Positions 1-13,400 of a DNA stretch of 64,000 bases are shown one piece after another (the first letter of the stretch is position 1; the number at the start of each line of letters is the position of its first letter). The translations under genes were made by a program, and so were the position numbers. Source of the stretch: Hypomesus transpacificus (taxonomy: Eukaryota; Chordata; Actinopteri; Osmeriformes; Osmeridae); contig NC_061063.1 in NCBI RefSeq assembly GCF_021917145.1, positions 7,608,376 to 7,672,375 of the forward strand. The letters run 5' to 3'. Below the pieces are notes generated by a model. The model had not been told where the DNA came from. It was given only the letters and a program-made list of their open reading frames with translations, and ran no database searches.

Positions 1-81
1 AGGACGAGAGACATTACAAAGAGAAAGAGAGACAGAGAGAGAGAGAGAGATACATACACAGAGAGTATGCATTAGCCTCAC

Positions 82-713
82 CCTGTGTCTTCCTGGAAGC
101 CCTCCAGTTCATCCCTCTGTTCAGCCAGAGAAGACTCCAGGTCCAGGTAGGTCCCATTGTGAGACAGCTGCAGTGCACAGTCATCAAGCTGAAAGATGAA
201 CAACAGACGGAATGAAAGGCTGATTAAAGGATGGAACAAAGAGTTAAAGACGGTAAAAGAAAGAATACATATATTTGATCAAATTTAAATACAATCTCAT
301 AAATCAATATCCGTGAACTTGTGTTTAATGTTGACCCATTACATTAAGATGGTGACAATTTTTTATTATTTTTTTCCGGGTAAATGATGTTGCTCTCCAG
401 GCCTGGGTATAATGTACACAAACCACCCACAGGATTGACATTGGTCTCTTTACCCTTTCTTTATTTTCTCTCCCTCCTTTTTCACCCCTTGTTTTCTTGT
501 GTCTGCTTCACACCCCTTTTAAAAACAATTTGCGCCTGTAAAAATAAAATGTTTTTACAGGGTGGGTATGTATGAACGCGTGACAGTCTGACAGCAAAGG
601 CTGCAGCGTGTTCTGGGGTGCTGTTTTCAGCAGTTAAAGGAATTACTCCAGCAGCACTTATGTAGCAATAAAGCCAAGGAAACATGAAACCCAACCCATG
701 GTTACTGAGAAAG

Positions 714-762
<49 letters not shown>

Positions 763-1561
763 GAGATTAAATGTTGTCGGCCTATATAGAGAAAGAGTTT
801 AGGATGGAGGCAGGGACAGAGAGAAAAAGAGACTTTTGGCTTTAAATTCGTATTCATTTGAAGCAGCACATTCAGCCAGCTGTGTGAGAAAACGTAACAT
901 GTTAACATGATGGTGTGTGAGTGCGTGTGTTCCAGTGCTTTGATCTCATGCATTGTGCACTGCTTCACTCTAAAACAACTTTTCACATGTGCTGTATGGA
1001 ATATAACACCTGCAACCCCTTGGTGACTAGAATGCCAGAAACTCATTTCAGGAACATATCTGCGTAGGTGTTATGTCTCTGTCAGCTTTGACACACTGAG
1101 CCATGCAGTGAGAATGAGACGACAGCACTTCTCACACCACCTGTTGACCTGCTAGACTGACACAGCACCACCGACAGTGATACCGTTAACTGCAAGATCG
1201 TGACTCACTAACCGATCGGCTTTGAAAAGTAGAGAGGTGAGAAGTAAGGCTTTATCGATGAACGAGGCCCCACTCTCAAATCTCTGACCTAGACTACACA
1301 TCGGCCCACTCTGGCTCCATCCTATCCCGCCAGTCCAGTCGGGAGCTATGACGACACTCTGGAAGCAGGACAAACCTACGATCACAAGACAACACTGGCT
1401 GAGCGCTGCACCCCCCCACCGGCTCGGAAACAAACAGACAGGGGGGATGGATGGGCTCACTGCCTATATATAACTTGTCTATATTTGCCTCCTGGTCTTA
1501 GCAAGCATAGTTAGGAAGGAGCTAAAGGGTGGGTGTGTCTCCATGGCTGAAAGTATGACTT

Positions 1562-1599
<38 letters not shown>

Positions 1600-3900
1600 G
1601 GGGCATAGCTGGGGGATGGGGGATAACGCTGTGACAAGAATTTTGTTGATTGTCTTTGTCGAACGGGAATGTTTCTTGCCGATCACCTTTAGTGCTGATA
1701 AGTAAAGTATTGAAATCTTAATCTCAGAGGATGTTGGAATAACTAGTCGGTCAGAGGAAGGATAATCTGAGAAGGCCCTGGTTATCTTGGCACTGAGGAG
1801 GAAAGAAGAGTTTCACTACATTTACATTTAATCATTTAGCAGATGCTCTTACCCAGAGCGACTTACAGTAAGTACAGGGACATTCCCCCGAGGCAAGTAG
1901 GATAAAGTGCCATGCCCAAGGACACAACGTCATTTGGCACAGCCCGGAATCGAACTAGCAACCTTCAGATTACTAGCCCGATTCCCTAACCGCTCAGCCA
2001 CCTGACTCACTAAGGACTTCGCGGCTAAGCACTGCTCACTCCTTTCACCGCTGTAGTAGATCAGGGCCATCATTTCATTCAAAACGCAACCAGCATCATC
2101 TGATTATTATCCTCGCACAAAACCTCAATTCAAAATATGACGCTACTGTGACAAACTTGTACATCTAAGACTTGTTTCATTTCAGACAACCCCATATCTT
2201 TCTCCCCTTACTATCTTACTGATCTCAATTAGGTTAACACCTTTCTCCTCTTTACCTACAACATCAGCCACACATGTAGCAGTACTCAATCACTGGAAAC
2301 CAGCAGTGACAGTGAGATCTGAGCTTTGAAACTTAACGCCACAACATCAAGTGTTGCTCCTTCCTCTAACACTGAAGTGGAGAAACAGGAGTATGGCCTA
2401 ATAACAAAAAACACTGTCTGTCAGGGTGACCAAACTCCCCAAATCCCAGGCTCCTGTCAGGGAAACACTGTAAAGTGGCTAGTATACTTTACACTGGTTT
2501 AATCGAGCTCTTCCAGCTTTCAAGAGAAAGAGAGGGAGTAAATGCTTCCATGTTAAAACAATGTGAAGCCTGCTGGCGATCGCGGTGGGTTGATTGTTTA
2601 CAGCACGGTTACGTAAGGGAGACAACAGGTTTTTAGGATTCAGGAAACTCTCCATAGGAACCATAAAGCAGTTCTTTGAAGAACACAGAAGGTGTGTTTT
2701 CATTAGCTAATAAGTCCTGGAGGTTGTGTTATCAGAAGAGACATTTTGTTAATGATGTAAAAGACCAAGGGTGGTTTAGATTTTTGTGGGATATAGCCTG
2801 TCTTGTGCTTTTACAAACCTCATTGATGTAATTGTGATGGGCAATAACCTACCTGCCTATTTAATTAGTTATTTTTAATTGAATCTAGTGATCTGGGGAA
2901 ATGAATGGTGCCACATCTGAAAAGTAAAGGAAGAGGAGGATGAGGAGGTCAGGGAAACCACGATGAAACTCAAAGTGTAATGAGTAATTATTACAACGCA
3001 AGTGAATTGACAGGGAAGCTGCGTTAACTTAAGACAGCCAAAAAGACATACCGGCAACATTAGAAAGTCCTCTGATGTGAACAAAATGACAAACTGAACA
3101 TCCCTCGTGTGTCCATGTCTAACTAATAATCATGAGCCTTTTTTCTCTGGGAGCAAAATTATTTGTGTGGCTTTGAAAGATGGACTGTGAACGTGAACTG
3201 GTCAGAAGTTTAATTTTCCCAACTTTCGTAGGTAATCTTTGCAGTGACAGTGAGAATATATGAATGAGACAGCGCTAGCGTGCACTCCGGCTATACAAAC
3301 GCCCAGTCGCCCACCTGTCGCTGTGACACAGAAAGTAAGCCGGCTGCCTGTCATGCTAGCCTGCCTGGTAATGTCATAAAGATTGACAGCCAGGCCACTT
3401 TTACGCTATTGTGGTTGTGTGGCTTAGAGACAACGACGAACTAAAACCAACCTGCGTGTCAACCTAGTGAACGTTTGTTTTGACATAGCCTACTGCTCAC
3501 TATAATGCTATTATTATTAATAATAGTAGCCTAAGTATTGTGCAAAAATATTTTCAGCACAACGTGTAGCCTTTGCAGGTGGCGCAGTTGGTCTCATTAT
3601 GTCAGGATAGATTCATACACGATGGCTTCGTTATAATGAATGTAAAATAAGGTAAAAAGTTCATGCTATTAGTTCTTTTTCGTAATGACTGGTGTATGAA
3701 CTGGTGCATGCCATGCATAAGCTAGCCTACTGTACCTTGTGAGGTGCTTTGAGAAGCCGGTGGACGCCTGCAATCTGATTGATAAGTGGGATATCTTCTC
3801 TAAAAGTATACACCGGGGGTCTTGTCGGCTCCGGGAAATTGGTGCTGTTAAATGGATCGGTGTCATCTAAAAACTGAACCCTGCAAACAAACGTGGCCAT
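82..3900 (-). CDS. fhod3: FHOD3-type formin, first two coding exons (partial, continues left of window)
   Basis: Coding exon 1 is 3736-3900 (55 codons, ATG at 3900) and exon 2 is 82-188. The exon 1 donor follows CACAAG and the exon 2 acceptor is TTTCAG; they join in phase 0 to read HKLDDC. The peptide contains FLDDTDPFNSTNFPEP, AGVHRLL and LQLSHNGTYLDLE, which I recognise as the N-terminal GTPase-binding-domain region of FHOD formins. It is closer to remembered FHOD3 (HKLDDCTLQLSHNGTYLDLE) than to FHOD1. FHOD proteins are Rho-family effectors that organise actin filaments, FHOD3 mainly in heart muscle sarcomeres. An upstream in-frame ATG at 3915 adds only MHGYI; the start at 3900 fits the family N terminus (MATxxCRVQFLDD). 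The FH1, FH2 and DAD regions lie outside the window. The remaining doubt is FHOD3 versus another FHOD paralogue. Confidence 0.88.
719..766. repeat. (GA)n microsatellite
   Basis: Near-uninterrupted GA dinucleotide run with one GGGA break, in the FHOD3 intron. Confidence 0.95.
1564..1599. repeat. (GT)n microsatellite
   Basis: About 18 GT units without interruption, in the FHOD3 intron. Confidence 0.95.
1819..2010 (-). mobile_element. tRNA-derived SINE, copy 1
   Basis: On the minus strand the head reads GTGGCTGAGCGGTTAGGG (A-box-like), followed by a B-box-like GTTCGATTCC, a central part with TGTCCTTGGGCA, and a tail with GAGCATCTGCTAAATGATTA. The same unit recurs at 16090, 53061 and 60517 on the plus strand. 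The tail type (CTGGATAAGAGCGTCTGCTAAATGA) is widespread in teleost SINEs. Confidence 0.85.
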
Positions 3901-4965
3901 GATGTATCCATGCAAGTGGCTCCGTTGAGGGGGAGCCCAGTTTAATAATTAGACCCGTCGCCTAGCGCTCCCCTCCTTGCCCCGGTAACAACAACAAAGC
4001 CTGCAGGTTGCTGCGCGCAAATGCTTGTCAGTGCTCTCCGTTGGAAAATCGACTCTCGTGCGAAATTGTTTTTTATATAGCTATACTCGTTGAATGAAAA
4101 AATAAATAGTCGTTTCTAGTCAGAGGAAATAATCTTTCGTTCTTCTGTTCCGTTTTCGTTGCTGCGTGGCTGCAAAGCAGGTGGCCAATGGCACACGGGC
4201 AAGGTGCTTGAAGAGCGAGTGAGATGAGCTCAGCTTGGGACAGCCGGTCTGCGGTCTGAGCTCGAGCAAATGTAATGCCATACCCTCCTCCTCCCCCTCT
4301 GAAATTTGCGCTCAGGAGAGGATGACTGACTTCGTCCGATAGTAATGCAAATGATGACCTCGTGTGGCGCCATTTATCAATGCATCTGATATGTGAACCT
4401 AGATTGTGGACACGCTTCACATGCGCCATCTCCCCGACATAAAATGACGTGCAAGTGGTGTCATGCAAATGTTGCAGGGTACCCAAACCAATGTAGCCTA
4501 CAATGTACACAAGAAGATTAATATGTAATATTAATTCTGCACACGACCTCTTGGTCATAGACAGCTGGTACAAGACACGTGGCCTACTGGTCCACGGACC
4601 AAAATGTGACGTAACAAAGGTTTGATACTATGGAAGTTTGACTTTTTATTCAAATGGGAAGGCATTTTCAAATGTGCAAAGTGGCAATGCAATCCGATAT
4701 TCAGTTTGAATAATTTTGAACACAATCTTAAATGAAAGCCTATATTGCATATCATATTGAAAAGGCCACCCTTTGTATTGCCATTTGAATAGACTCAAAT
4801 AACCTTCCATGTGATAAGAGCAAAACATGATTATGTTGAATTATAGGTAAAATCCTTCTCAACAACACAGGGTGGCAGTAGATTCCCAAATAAGCATATT
4901 ACTTGGGGGGGAGCTGGGGCCAGTTGTACTGTTAAGATAGGCAGTTACATTAAACTGCAAATGCT

Positions 4966-5071
4966 TACTCTTCGACAGGTCTGCAAACGCCTTTGTAAGC
5001 AGTCTTGGTTAACAAACAAATCGTTTTAACAAATCGAAGCGACAAAGAGTTTGCTGACCTGTCGAAGAGTA
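4966..5071. repeat. Inverted repeat with perfect 16-bp arms
   Basis: TACTCTTCGACAGGTC at 4966-4981 is the exact reverse complement of 5056-5071. The match continues inward imperfectly (TGCAAACGC against AGCAAACTC). The 74-bp spacer could form a hairpin. Possibly a very short MITE or the end-to-end remnant of one. Confidence 0.7.
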
Positions 5072-5524
5072 CACATTTGGTTTGTTATATACTAACTAAC
5101 CTACTACATTAGGTGGGAAGATCCCAAATCAAACACCGCGAATCTGGAGCAGACGCCCTGTTGTCAGAGCAATCAGATGCACGTGCACTGGTGACGTCAC
5201 TACATCTCCAAGGCAACATATCAAGCATATCAATGCAAAAAACGTATTTGGTTGTTTAGAGAACGTCTTCTGGACCAATAAGAACAGCCTATTGGTCCAC
5301 TTATAGTACTAGTATGTAAGAAACATCACTTAATTGCAGGTATTAACAGGCGAAATACAATATTTATAAATATTCACACTTTACATTTGTGGAAATGCAT
5401 AATGATTCTGGGCATCTGGAAAGTGTGGTTTTTTAATTTTGACTGAATCAGAATTTGTTTTTATTGCCATGTAAGTTAACACAAACACAAAATTGACTGT
5501 GGCAGGAAGATGCATACTTTGAAC

Positions 5525-6930
5525 CAGGGCCGTAACTACCATTGAGGACACCGAGGTCGTGTCCTCGGTATTTTTTTTCGTATTTCTGTTTATTTTTTTG
5601 CTTAAATCGTGGTATATGAACTCAAAACAAAGTACACGTGAAACTGACTGCAGGACGATGATCTTGGTCTCCCACAAACCGTAACGTGATTTTATACTTG
5701 AAGAGCCGAGTAGCTCAAGAGTTTGGACATACGTGCTGCGCGTCATCAACAAAACGTACTGTCGTTATGGTAACCACCAAACACAAGTCGGACGCTGATG
5801 TTACCGCCATAGACATACCGCTACTGTTAGTGAATAGCCTATGTTAGTTACAGTCACTGGAAGAGGAGCGCAGCAAACTAAACATGTAGGTAGGTTAAGA
5901 GAAGTTTAAGTGGCAGATGACTGTGAGAAGAAAGATTCATTTTCATGTGGAAATATTTGTATTGCAGCAGCGTACTACTCAGATAAGGAAACATCAAATC
6001 AAAGTTTGGTTAACTCCGTCAGTACCGGTTGTCAATCAATTTCCACCGGTTGAATCAACATTCATTTTGCGATTGATATGTCATTGATGTGACTGATTGA
6101 AAATGAAATTCAGTGGCAATTGGGAAATATCAAACTGACTCGCTATCGCTCGGTCGATACGTTCCAGCCTCAGTTTGATACAGTATTTCCCGGCATGACC
6201 GAACGGTCGAGGTTAGTAAGTAGTTTATTATATGGCAATTTTAGATTCTTTTCATTTTGTAAACGAAAATAAATGGTACCTTTAGGCTAATTGTAGCTAG
6301 CTCTCAAGTCTTCTCACGGTGTGTTTCATGTGTTGCCAAGCAACTCATTACTTTTGATAGAAAGCGGACAACATGGTTCTGCTAAAATTGCTTTAATTTC
6401 ATCACAAAATAACGACACAAGTGATTCAAAGAGTCTGGTCTTCATCATCACTTTCGATGACAAAGCTTTTCAGCATCATCTGGATAGTAAAACTCAGCAG
6501 CTGACTCTCGATATCGCTCATTTTTAAGCTGACGTCAGAGGGCAATACGGATCCGTATTGACCGGCGAGGAGGGCAATACGCGGCTGGGGTGACTACCCA
6601 TTATCCAATCAGAACGCTTGTACCGTCGTTGCCATATAATAATAATTTAAAAAAAATTGTGGTAACTTGCCCTTACTTCATGAGTCCCATAAAGGTCCTT
6701 CAAAAAGCCTCAGAATGCCCCATGTTTACCTCAAAATTTCAAAAGCTCCACACCGCCCCATACTCAAAAGTCATAATGATGATGTTTTTGCTCCTTAAGA
6801 CTCAATAAGAGAAAATGGCCATATTTAAATAATGTAATTAAAAAAAATTCCGGGGGAGCATGCCCCACGAGCCCGCCTAGAAGTTCTGACTCATGACCTC
6901 AGTATTTTTTGGGCCCTGCGTACGGCCCTG
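5525..6930. mobile_element. Non-autonomous hAT-like DNA transposon, 1.4 kb
   Basis: It starts CAGGGCCGTA and ends with the exact inverse TACGGCCCTG. It is flanked by a perfect 8-bp direct repeat CTTTGAAC (5517-5524 and 6931-6938). Ten-base CAGGG-type termini plus an 8-bp target-site duplication are the hallmark of the hAT superfamily. No transposase frame is visible inside. It contains further palindromes (6122-6191 and 6225-6642), so it may be composite. Confidence 0.85.
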
Positions 6931-7451
6931 CTTTGAACATATGCAGATATTAATAAAATAAAAAGCAGAATGTATAAATAAAATGTAAAAGTCTAATACT
7001 AAAGAGCTAAACATGTCCTAAAGAGCTAAACAATATAGATATAAAATAGATATAAATATAAAATATAGAATATAAAATGTTACAAAGTTATAAGATTAAA
7101 TCGGGCAGCATAGTGCAAAAGGAATTGTGCAACAAGAAAAAAGGACTTACACCTTTGCACTACGGTAGCATCACCTAATCATAACTGTACACATGTGCAT
7201 GTGGATGCTCTGGTTTAAAATGTGTAAGCAAACAAACTCACTCAAACACATTCACAAGCTGTCAATTATTGACAGGTAATCACTGTCTTGCTGCTCTAGG
7301 ATCTAGAGAGGCAGCACAGATTACTAAGTGGGGGTGGTTGGACTTTTCAGACAGCCACAATCACTGCTCTGCACTGTCCGAGACACAGACAGTAAGTTTA
7401 CCAGATACAGTACCCAATCTTGTGGAGAGAAAACTGACTAACACAGACACT

Positions 7452-10400
7452 ATGAGACTGGTTCTCCCCAACCCGGGGCTGGATGACAGGATTCCCTCGC
7501 ATCAGGAGTTGGAGAGGATGGAGAAGGAAGAGGCTGGGGATAGACCCAAGTGGGACAACAAAGCCCAGTACATGCTCACCTGTGTGGGCTTCTGTGTGGG
7601 GCTGGGGAATGTCTGGCGTTTCCCCTACCTGTGCCAAAGCCATGGAGGAGGTAAGAACCACTAAGGATACATATTTAACAATGAAGGTTTTTAGTACTTT
7701 GGAATAAGAGATAAATATACAAATCATAAAGTTTGGGCAAATGTAGTATATTGGAAGATTACATTAGACATTGCAACCATATACAGTACTATATACTTAT
7801 ATTTATGTTTATATCTGGATATATATATTTATATATGGTTTCACACTATTTTTATAGGTGTATATAACTACGGTGGTAAATGTGTTTACATTTATAAATC
7901 AACAATTTTAAATAACTTATTCAGATCCACTCAAATCCTCTATGGCATTATAAGGGCAACTAGGCTGTATATCAAAATACAATTTTACAATATGAGAAGT
8001 ACATCTCCAAGCCTGGAGAAGCAACGAGAGTGCCTTAATAATACCACACTATAAAATCCCAAAGTGTAATTGTGTGTTCAATATTACCACTTTAGGTCAT
8101 TAAGGTTAAACATTAACGCTCGTATATGTGAATTGTATCGTTTGACCAGGGTGCAAAGTTCCCTGACGTTTATATACAAGGTTTTTGGTGACACAATATC
8201 GCACCTCTACTCAGACTATTTTTCCACAGTGATGAATTGTGTACTCGAAATACTATGAGTTCCATGTGTTGTCTGTGTATGACCAAAAGGGGTCAGCAGA
8301 ATGACTAATTCCATCAGAATTAGACAGATTGATTAGATGTGGATCTTTTTTAACAGTTTTGTATGAGTTAGTAGTCTGACAGGAAAGTAGTGATTACTAT
8401 CAAGTAATAAAATATTAAATGATATAAAGACACAAACAAACTTTGTGGCCAAATAGCTAAATAGTGGTTCACAAACATTTCAAATCGGCAGCTCACACTA
8501 TCCCCTTTTCATTTTTTTTTAAAGGATTTTGATTGTTTGCAACTGAGGACTGTGAATGGTAAACGCGGTTAGCAATCTAGGACCATTATATTAAGTAAGT
8601 AAATATGTAGGCCCTGTATTGACCTCCCGAGGGTTTACCTCACCTCATAAACATAAACATGGTCATGGGTGGGCCCACTTTCAATGTAAAAGTTCCCTAC
8701 GTAGCATTTGGGAATGAAGAACTTAGTTATGGCACATTAATTTACTTACAGCAAATCCTTCAGATTAATGATATACAAGTCAAGATCAAGCCTGTTCTTA
8801 TTAGCCAGATTCAGATTCCCAAACCACACTACCATACAAAATGTCAGCATTGACTCAATAAAAGTCCTATAAAAAAGCGTAATCATTTTGGTGCACACCT
8901 TAAAAACAGTTTTTCTCAGGAAATACAGACGTTGTTGTACCTTTTTAGAAATTGCATCTGTGTTGGTCTGAAAGCACAGTCTGTTATCAAACACAGTACC
9001 TAGATATCTATAATTCTCAACCAAAATAAATCTCAATCCCCTCAATAATTGTGAATTGGGGAGAGGGCACCGACCTCTTAAAGTCGATAATCATATTCTC
9101 GGTCTTTGACAAATTCAGTTCAAGGTGAAACTCCTTACACCATGACACAAAGTCATTGACAACCACCCCATGATCCATATCCCCTCCCTTCAGCAAGCTG
9201 AGTATGACTGTGTCATCTGCAAACTTTATGCTTAGCTACTATTTGTGTAGAAAATATAAAGGAGAGGAGAGAGTACACAACCCTGGGGTGAGCCAGTGGA
9301 TGAATGGAGCTTGTTTGAAAGGACCCCATTAACTCTCACACACTGTGATCTTTCTGTCATAGTCATAAAATGTAAGATCCATCGAATAATATTAATATCA
9401 AGATTGACGTTAGAAATAAGTTTCTTTATTAATAAGTGTGGTTGAATAGTGTTAAAAGCATAAGAAAAATCAATGAACAGAAGTCTGGCATGAGTTAGCG
9501 GGCCACAAGGTGGCCACCACCTACCACATGTAGGTTTGTTTTCGAATGTGGCTGGGACAGCTTTTTTTAATACCTTCATAAAAAGTAGGTGGGACAGATT
9601 TAACATTTTCAAGAAGTTACGTAAGCCCCTGGTGGCCTCTCTAAGTGATAACTTATTAAGACAAGCTTGGTCAAAACTCCTCCCAGTCCCCCCCCCCCCC
9701 CCTCCTTCCACACACACACACACAAACATATACTCACATGCACCCTTTCGGTATTTATCCTGGCCTTCCTCAGATTCCTTTATCAGCTGTTTGGTAGTTG
9801 TCCTATTACACAGAGAAACCCTCTGTACTAGAGTGGACTTTCATCTTGAACTGTTTCCTTTTCCCCAAACATGTGTTGACTGATAAGAACACTGTTGTGG
9901 GAAGAAAACACCCAATACTTAACAGGTTGATAAGAAGCTATTTTAGGAACAATACTTAGATTCCTATCTACATTGTTCCTCTGCTGATTAACATTTGTTC
10001 CTCTGCTGATTAACATTTAATGTACTTTTTTTGCAATTGAAGTTGGAAACGTTTGCTATGAGCTGTTTCAAAAGTATTTGATAAATATGTACTGTTATTA
10101 TATCAAAAGAGGCAACATTACATGACATCCAAATCCCTATATGCATCATCATACAGCACTCATTTTAGTTGACATAGTGCTTCAGAAACATGTACAGTAG
10201 CAACAGTAAATCACTAACTCTTAAGAACAGGGACATAAGTTATCAATTGCACTGAAGGTGGTTTACAAATTTCAAGTACTGTAGTCATGGAAACACAACT
10301 GAGTTATCTGTAATAGGTGTGAGCAAACACTACAGTACCTCTCATAGGAACTTCCTATTGTTCATCCCAATCCTATCCTATTATCAGGAGCGTTCATGAT

Positions 10401-13400
10401 CCCGTTCCTGATCCTGGTGGTTCTGGAGGGAATACCTCTGCTGTACCTAGAGTTTGCTATTGGACAGCGCCTCAGGAAGGGCAGTGTGGGGGTCTGGACG
10501 GCAATTAACCCTTATCTGGGTGGCGTTGGTGAGACCATGGCTGCCAATCTAAACACACAGTACCATTACCAGACCATTACCTACTGATTTATATTGTTCT
10601 ACTGGGCACCAAGAAATAACTGTGTGTGGATCTTATATTGTTCCTTTCAGGTATTGCCTCTATGCTGGTCTCCTTCTTGGTGGGCATGTACTACAACACC
10701 ATCATTGCCTGGGTGATGTGGTACTTCTTCAACTCTTTTCAGAGCCCTTTGCCTTGGAGCCAATGCCCCGTCAATGCCAACCTATCGGGCAAGTATTGAT
10801 TTCTCTCTGAAAACATCCCCTATAGAAATCAATTTCATCTGCTGACAGTGTATTCACACTCTATCAGCTAATCCCAGCATTAGATCAAAAATTCAACCCG
10901 CTTACATTCCGGTTGTCTTCCCCTGCAGACGTGGTGTCCGAGTGCAAGCGAAGTTCCCCAGTGGACTACTTCTGGTACAGGGAGACGCTGAACTCGTCCA
11001 CAGCCATAGACGAGTCTGGAGGACTGCAGTGGTGGATGGTTCTGTGCCTGGTCTGCGCATGGACTCTGCTGTACGTCTGCTGCATCAGGGGGATTGAGAC
11101 AACAGGCAAGGTGGGATACCTTGTTTGCAAGGCAGTCAGTGAGCCTGCTCAGTTTTTTTTCCTTCTGAAAACCAAGGTCGTATTTTAAAGGATTAGAAAT
11201 GTTTGCTTTTTCCTCAAGGCTGTGTATATCACCTCCACGTTGCCCTACGTGGTCCTCACCATCTTCCTGATCAGAGGGCTGACTCTCAAAGGCTCCGTGA
11301 ATGGAATCAAGTTTCTTTTCACCCCGGATGTAAGTGTTTGACTCAAATTCTTGTTCCTATGTACAGAATTACTACAATGCATTTTGATGACCAAGGCCGT
11401 CTTGCAAACAAGTCTAGCATTGGTATTCTTGTCCATAGCTGGATGAACTGATCAACCCATCTACATGGCTGGATGCAGGAGCCCAGGTCTTCTATTCCTT
11501 CTCCTTGGCCTTTGGAGGACTTATCTCCTTTTCCAGCTACAACTCTGTACAGTATGTATCGACAGGGTGCACAAAAAGGATCATTTTCACAGACCGAGCA
11601 TCTTGTCTGGAGGATGACGTCAAGACAATGAATTTCTTATCGATAGTTTTACTAAAAGTAAATGGTAAATGGACTGCATTTCCATAGTGCGTTTTCTGTC
11701 TTAGCTGCACTCAAAGCGCTTCACAATTTACCTCTCATTCACCCATTCATACTCACACTCACCCATTCATACTCACACTTACCGACGGCGGTGGAGCTGC
11801 CATGCAAGGCGCCGGCGTGCCCATCGGGAGAAACTTGGTGTTCAGAATCTTGCTCAAGGATACTTCGGCACATGGCCTAAGAGGAGTCGGGGATCGAACC
11901 GCCAACCTTGCGATTAACAGACGACCCTCTCTACCCCCTGACCCACAGCCGCCCCAAAAGTGTTGAGCTGTTGTTCTCTTCTTCGATTTCTCCAGCAACA
12001 ACTGTGAGCAGGATGCCGTCATCATCGCCATTATAAATGGCTTCACCTCCGTGTACGCTGCCACTGTCATCTACTCCATCATCGGCTTCAGGGCCACCGA
12101 GAGATTTGACGAATGTCTTGAAGGGTGCGTGTTCTCCACTAACTTATAGTTTGCAGCTTTCACCAAGGAAAAGCAGGTCTCATTTTGGTTTAAATCAATG
12201 ATAATGTATGTTGTATTTTTCATATTTTTCTTTCCCTAGAAACATCCTGGCACTGATGAATGCTTTAAATCTACCTGAGGGCAACATTACAGATGTTAAC
12301 TATGAGGACATGCTACAAAGCTTTAACAGCACTTTCCCAGAGACTATTCAGGGTCTGAATCTTAAGACCTGTGATCTGAATACCTTCCTCAGTGATGTAT
12401 GTTTTTCAACTCTATATTAACAGCCACCATTTAGTTTCCTTAAAAATGATAACAGTATCCTCAAAAACAGAGGGCACATGTTTTTGACATGTTTTTAACA
12501 TCCTAAATTATTCTGATTTTGATGAATTTATGTTTTCTGCAGGGTGTTGAAGGAACAGGTTTGGCCTTCATCGTGTTCACAGAGGCCATCACCAAGATGC
12601 CCGTGTCTCCTCTGTGGTCTGTTCTCTTCTTCATCATGCTCTTCTGCCTGGGGCTGTCCACCATGTTTGGCAGTATAGAAGGGACGGTTGTTCCACTGCA
12701 AGATCTCAACATCTTCCCCAAGCGCTGGCCCAAAGAGGCACTCACTGGTAACTAAATCAACAGTTACTTTCATTGCAGGTATTTTAGTGATGAGAGTACA
12801 AAACAATCTCACGCATGTTCTAATGTGTTTTTTTCTTCCAGGTATTGTTTGCCTGGTTTCTTTTACCATTGCTCTCATATTTGCCCAGCAATCTGGAAAC
12901 TACTGGCTCGCTCTGTTTGACAGCTTCGCTGGCTCTATCCCTCTCCTGGTCATTGCCTTCTGTGAGATGATGGCTGTAGCTTATATCTATGGCATTGACA
13001 GGTTGGTGATATGGGTTATTGGAGATGTAGCCCATTTGTGGGATCTCTCCCCTTTGGATAAAAGGGTCTACTAAATGAGTCAATGTCAATTTTAAACCAA
13101 GGATTGATTGTCAACAATATGTAAAACTTGTAATCATTCACAGGTTTAATGATGACATCAAGTTCATGATTGGGCACAAACCCAACATCTTCTGGCAGGT
13201 CACTTGGAGGGTGATCAGTCCTCTTATCGTCTTTGTCATATTTGTGTTCTACTTTGTCACTAAAGTCAACTCCACGCTCACCTACATTGCTTGGGATCCT
13301 AACTCGGTATGTATAAAGGAAAAAATTAATTCTACTGGACCACCTTGAAGATTAACTGCCATTGATCTAGCTAATCCTTGTTGTCCATATTTTTGGTGTT

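Larger units (their letters stand above)
189..3735. other. Intron 1 of the FHOD3-type gene
   Basis: No further coding exon seen. It holds a (GA)n run at about 719-766, a (GT)n run at 1564-1599 and a minus-strand tRNA-derived SINE at 1819-2010. The open frames here are low-complexity (poly Ser-Leu from GA repeats) or lack any recognisable motif. Confidence 0.7.
3901..7451. other. Intergenic region between divergent FHOD3-type gene and slc6a19 copy A
   Basis: Should hold the promoter of the FHOD3-type gene on its left side. I see no TATA box I would trust. It contains an inverted repeat at 4966-5071 and a 1.4-kb hAT-like element at 5525-6930. Minus-strand frames at 4073-4573 (166 aa) and 5381-5752 (123 aa) have no recognisable domain and overlap repeats, so I do not call them genes. 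Confidence 0.6.

Noticed and set aside
702-1046. 114-aa minus-strand frame ending in Ser-Leu repeats
   Set aside because: Driven by the (GA)n microsatellite; no domain. The same holds for the Ser-Leu frame at 46890-47204.
4073-4573. 166-aa minus-strand frame upstream of the FHOD3-type gene
   Set aside because: No recognisable domain, no splice context, skewed composition; probably chance.
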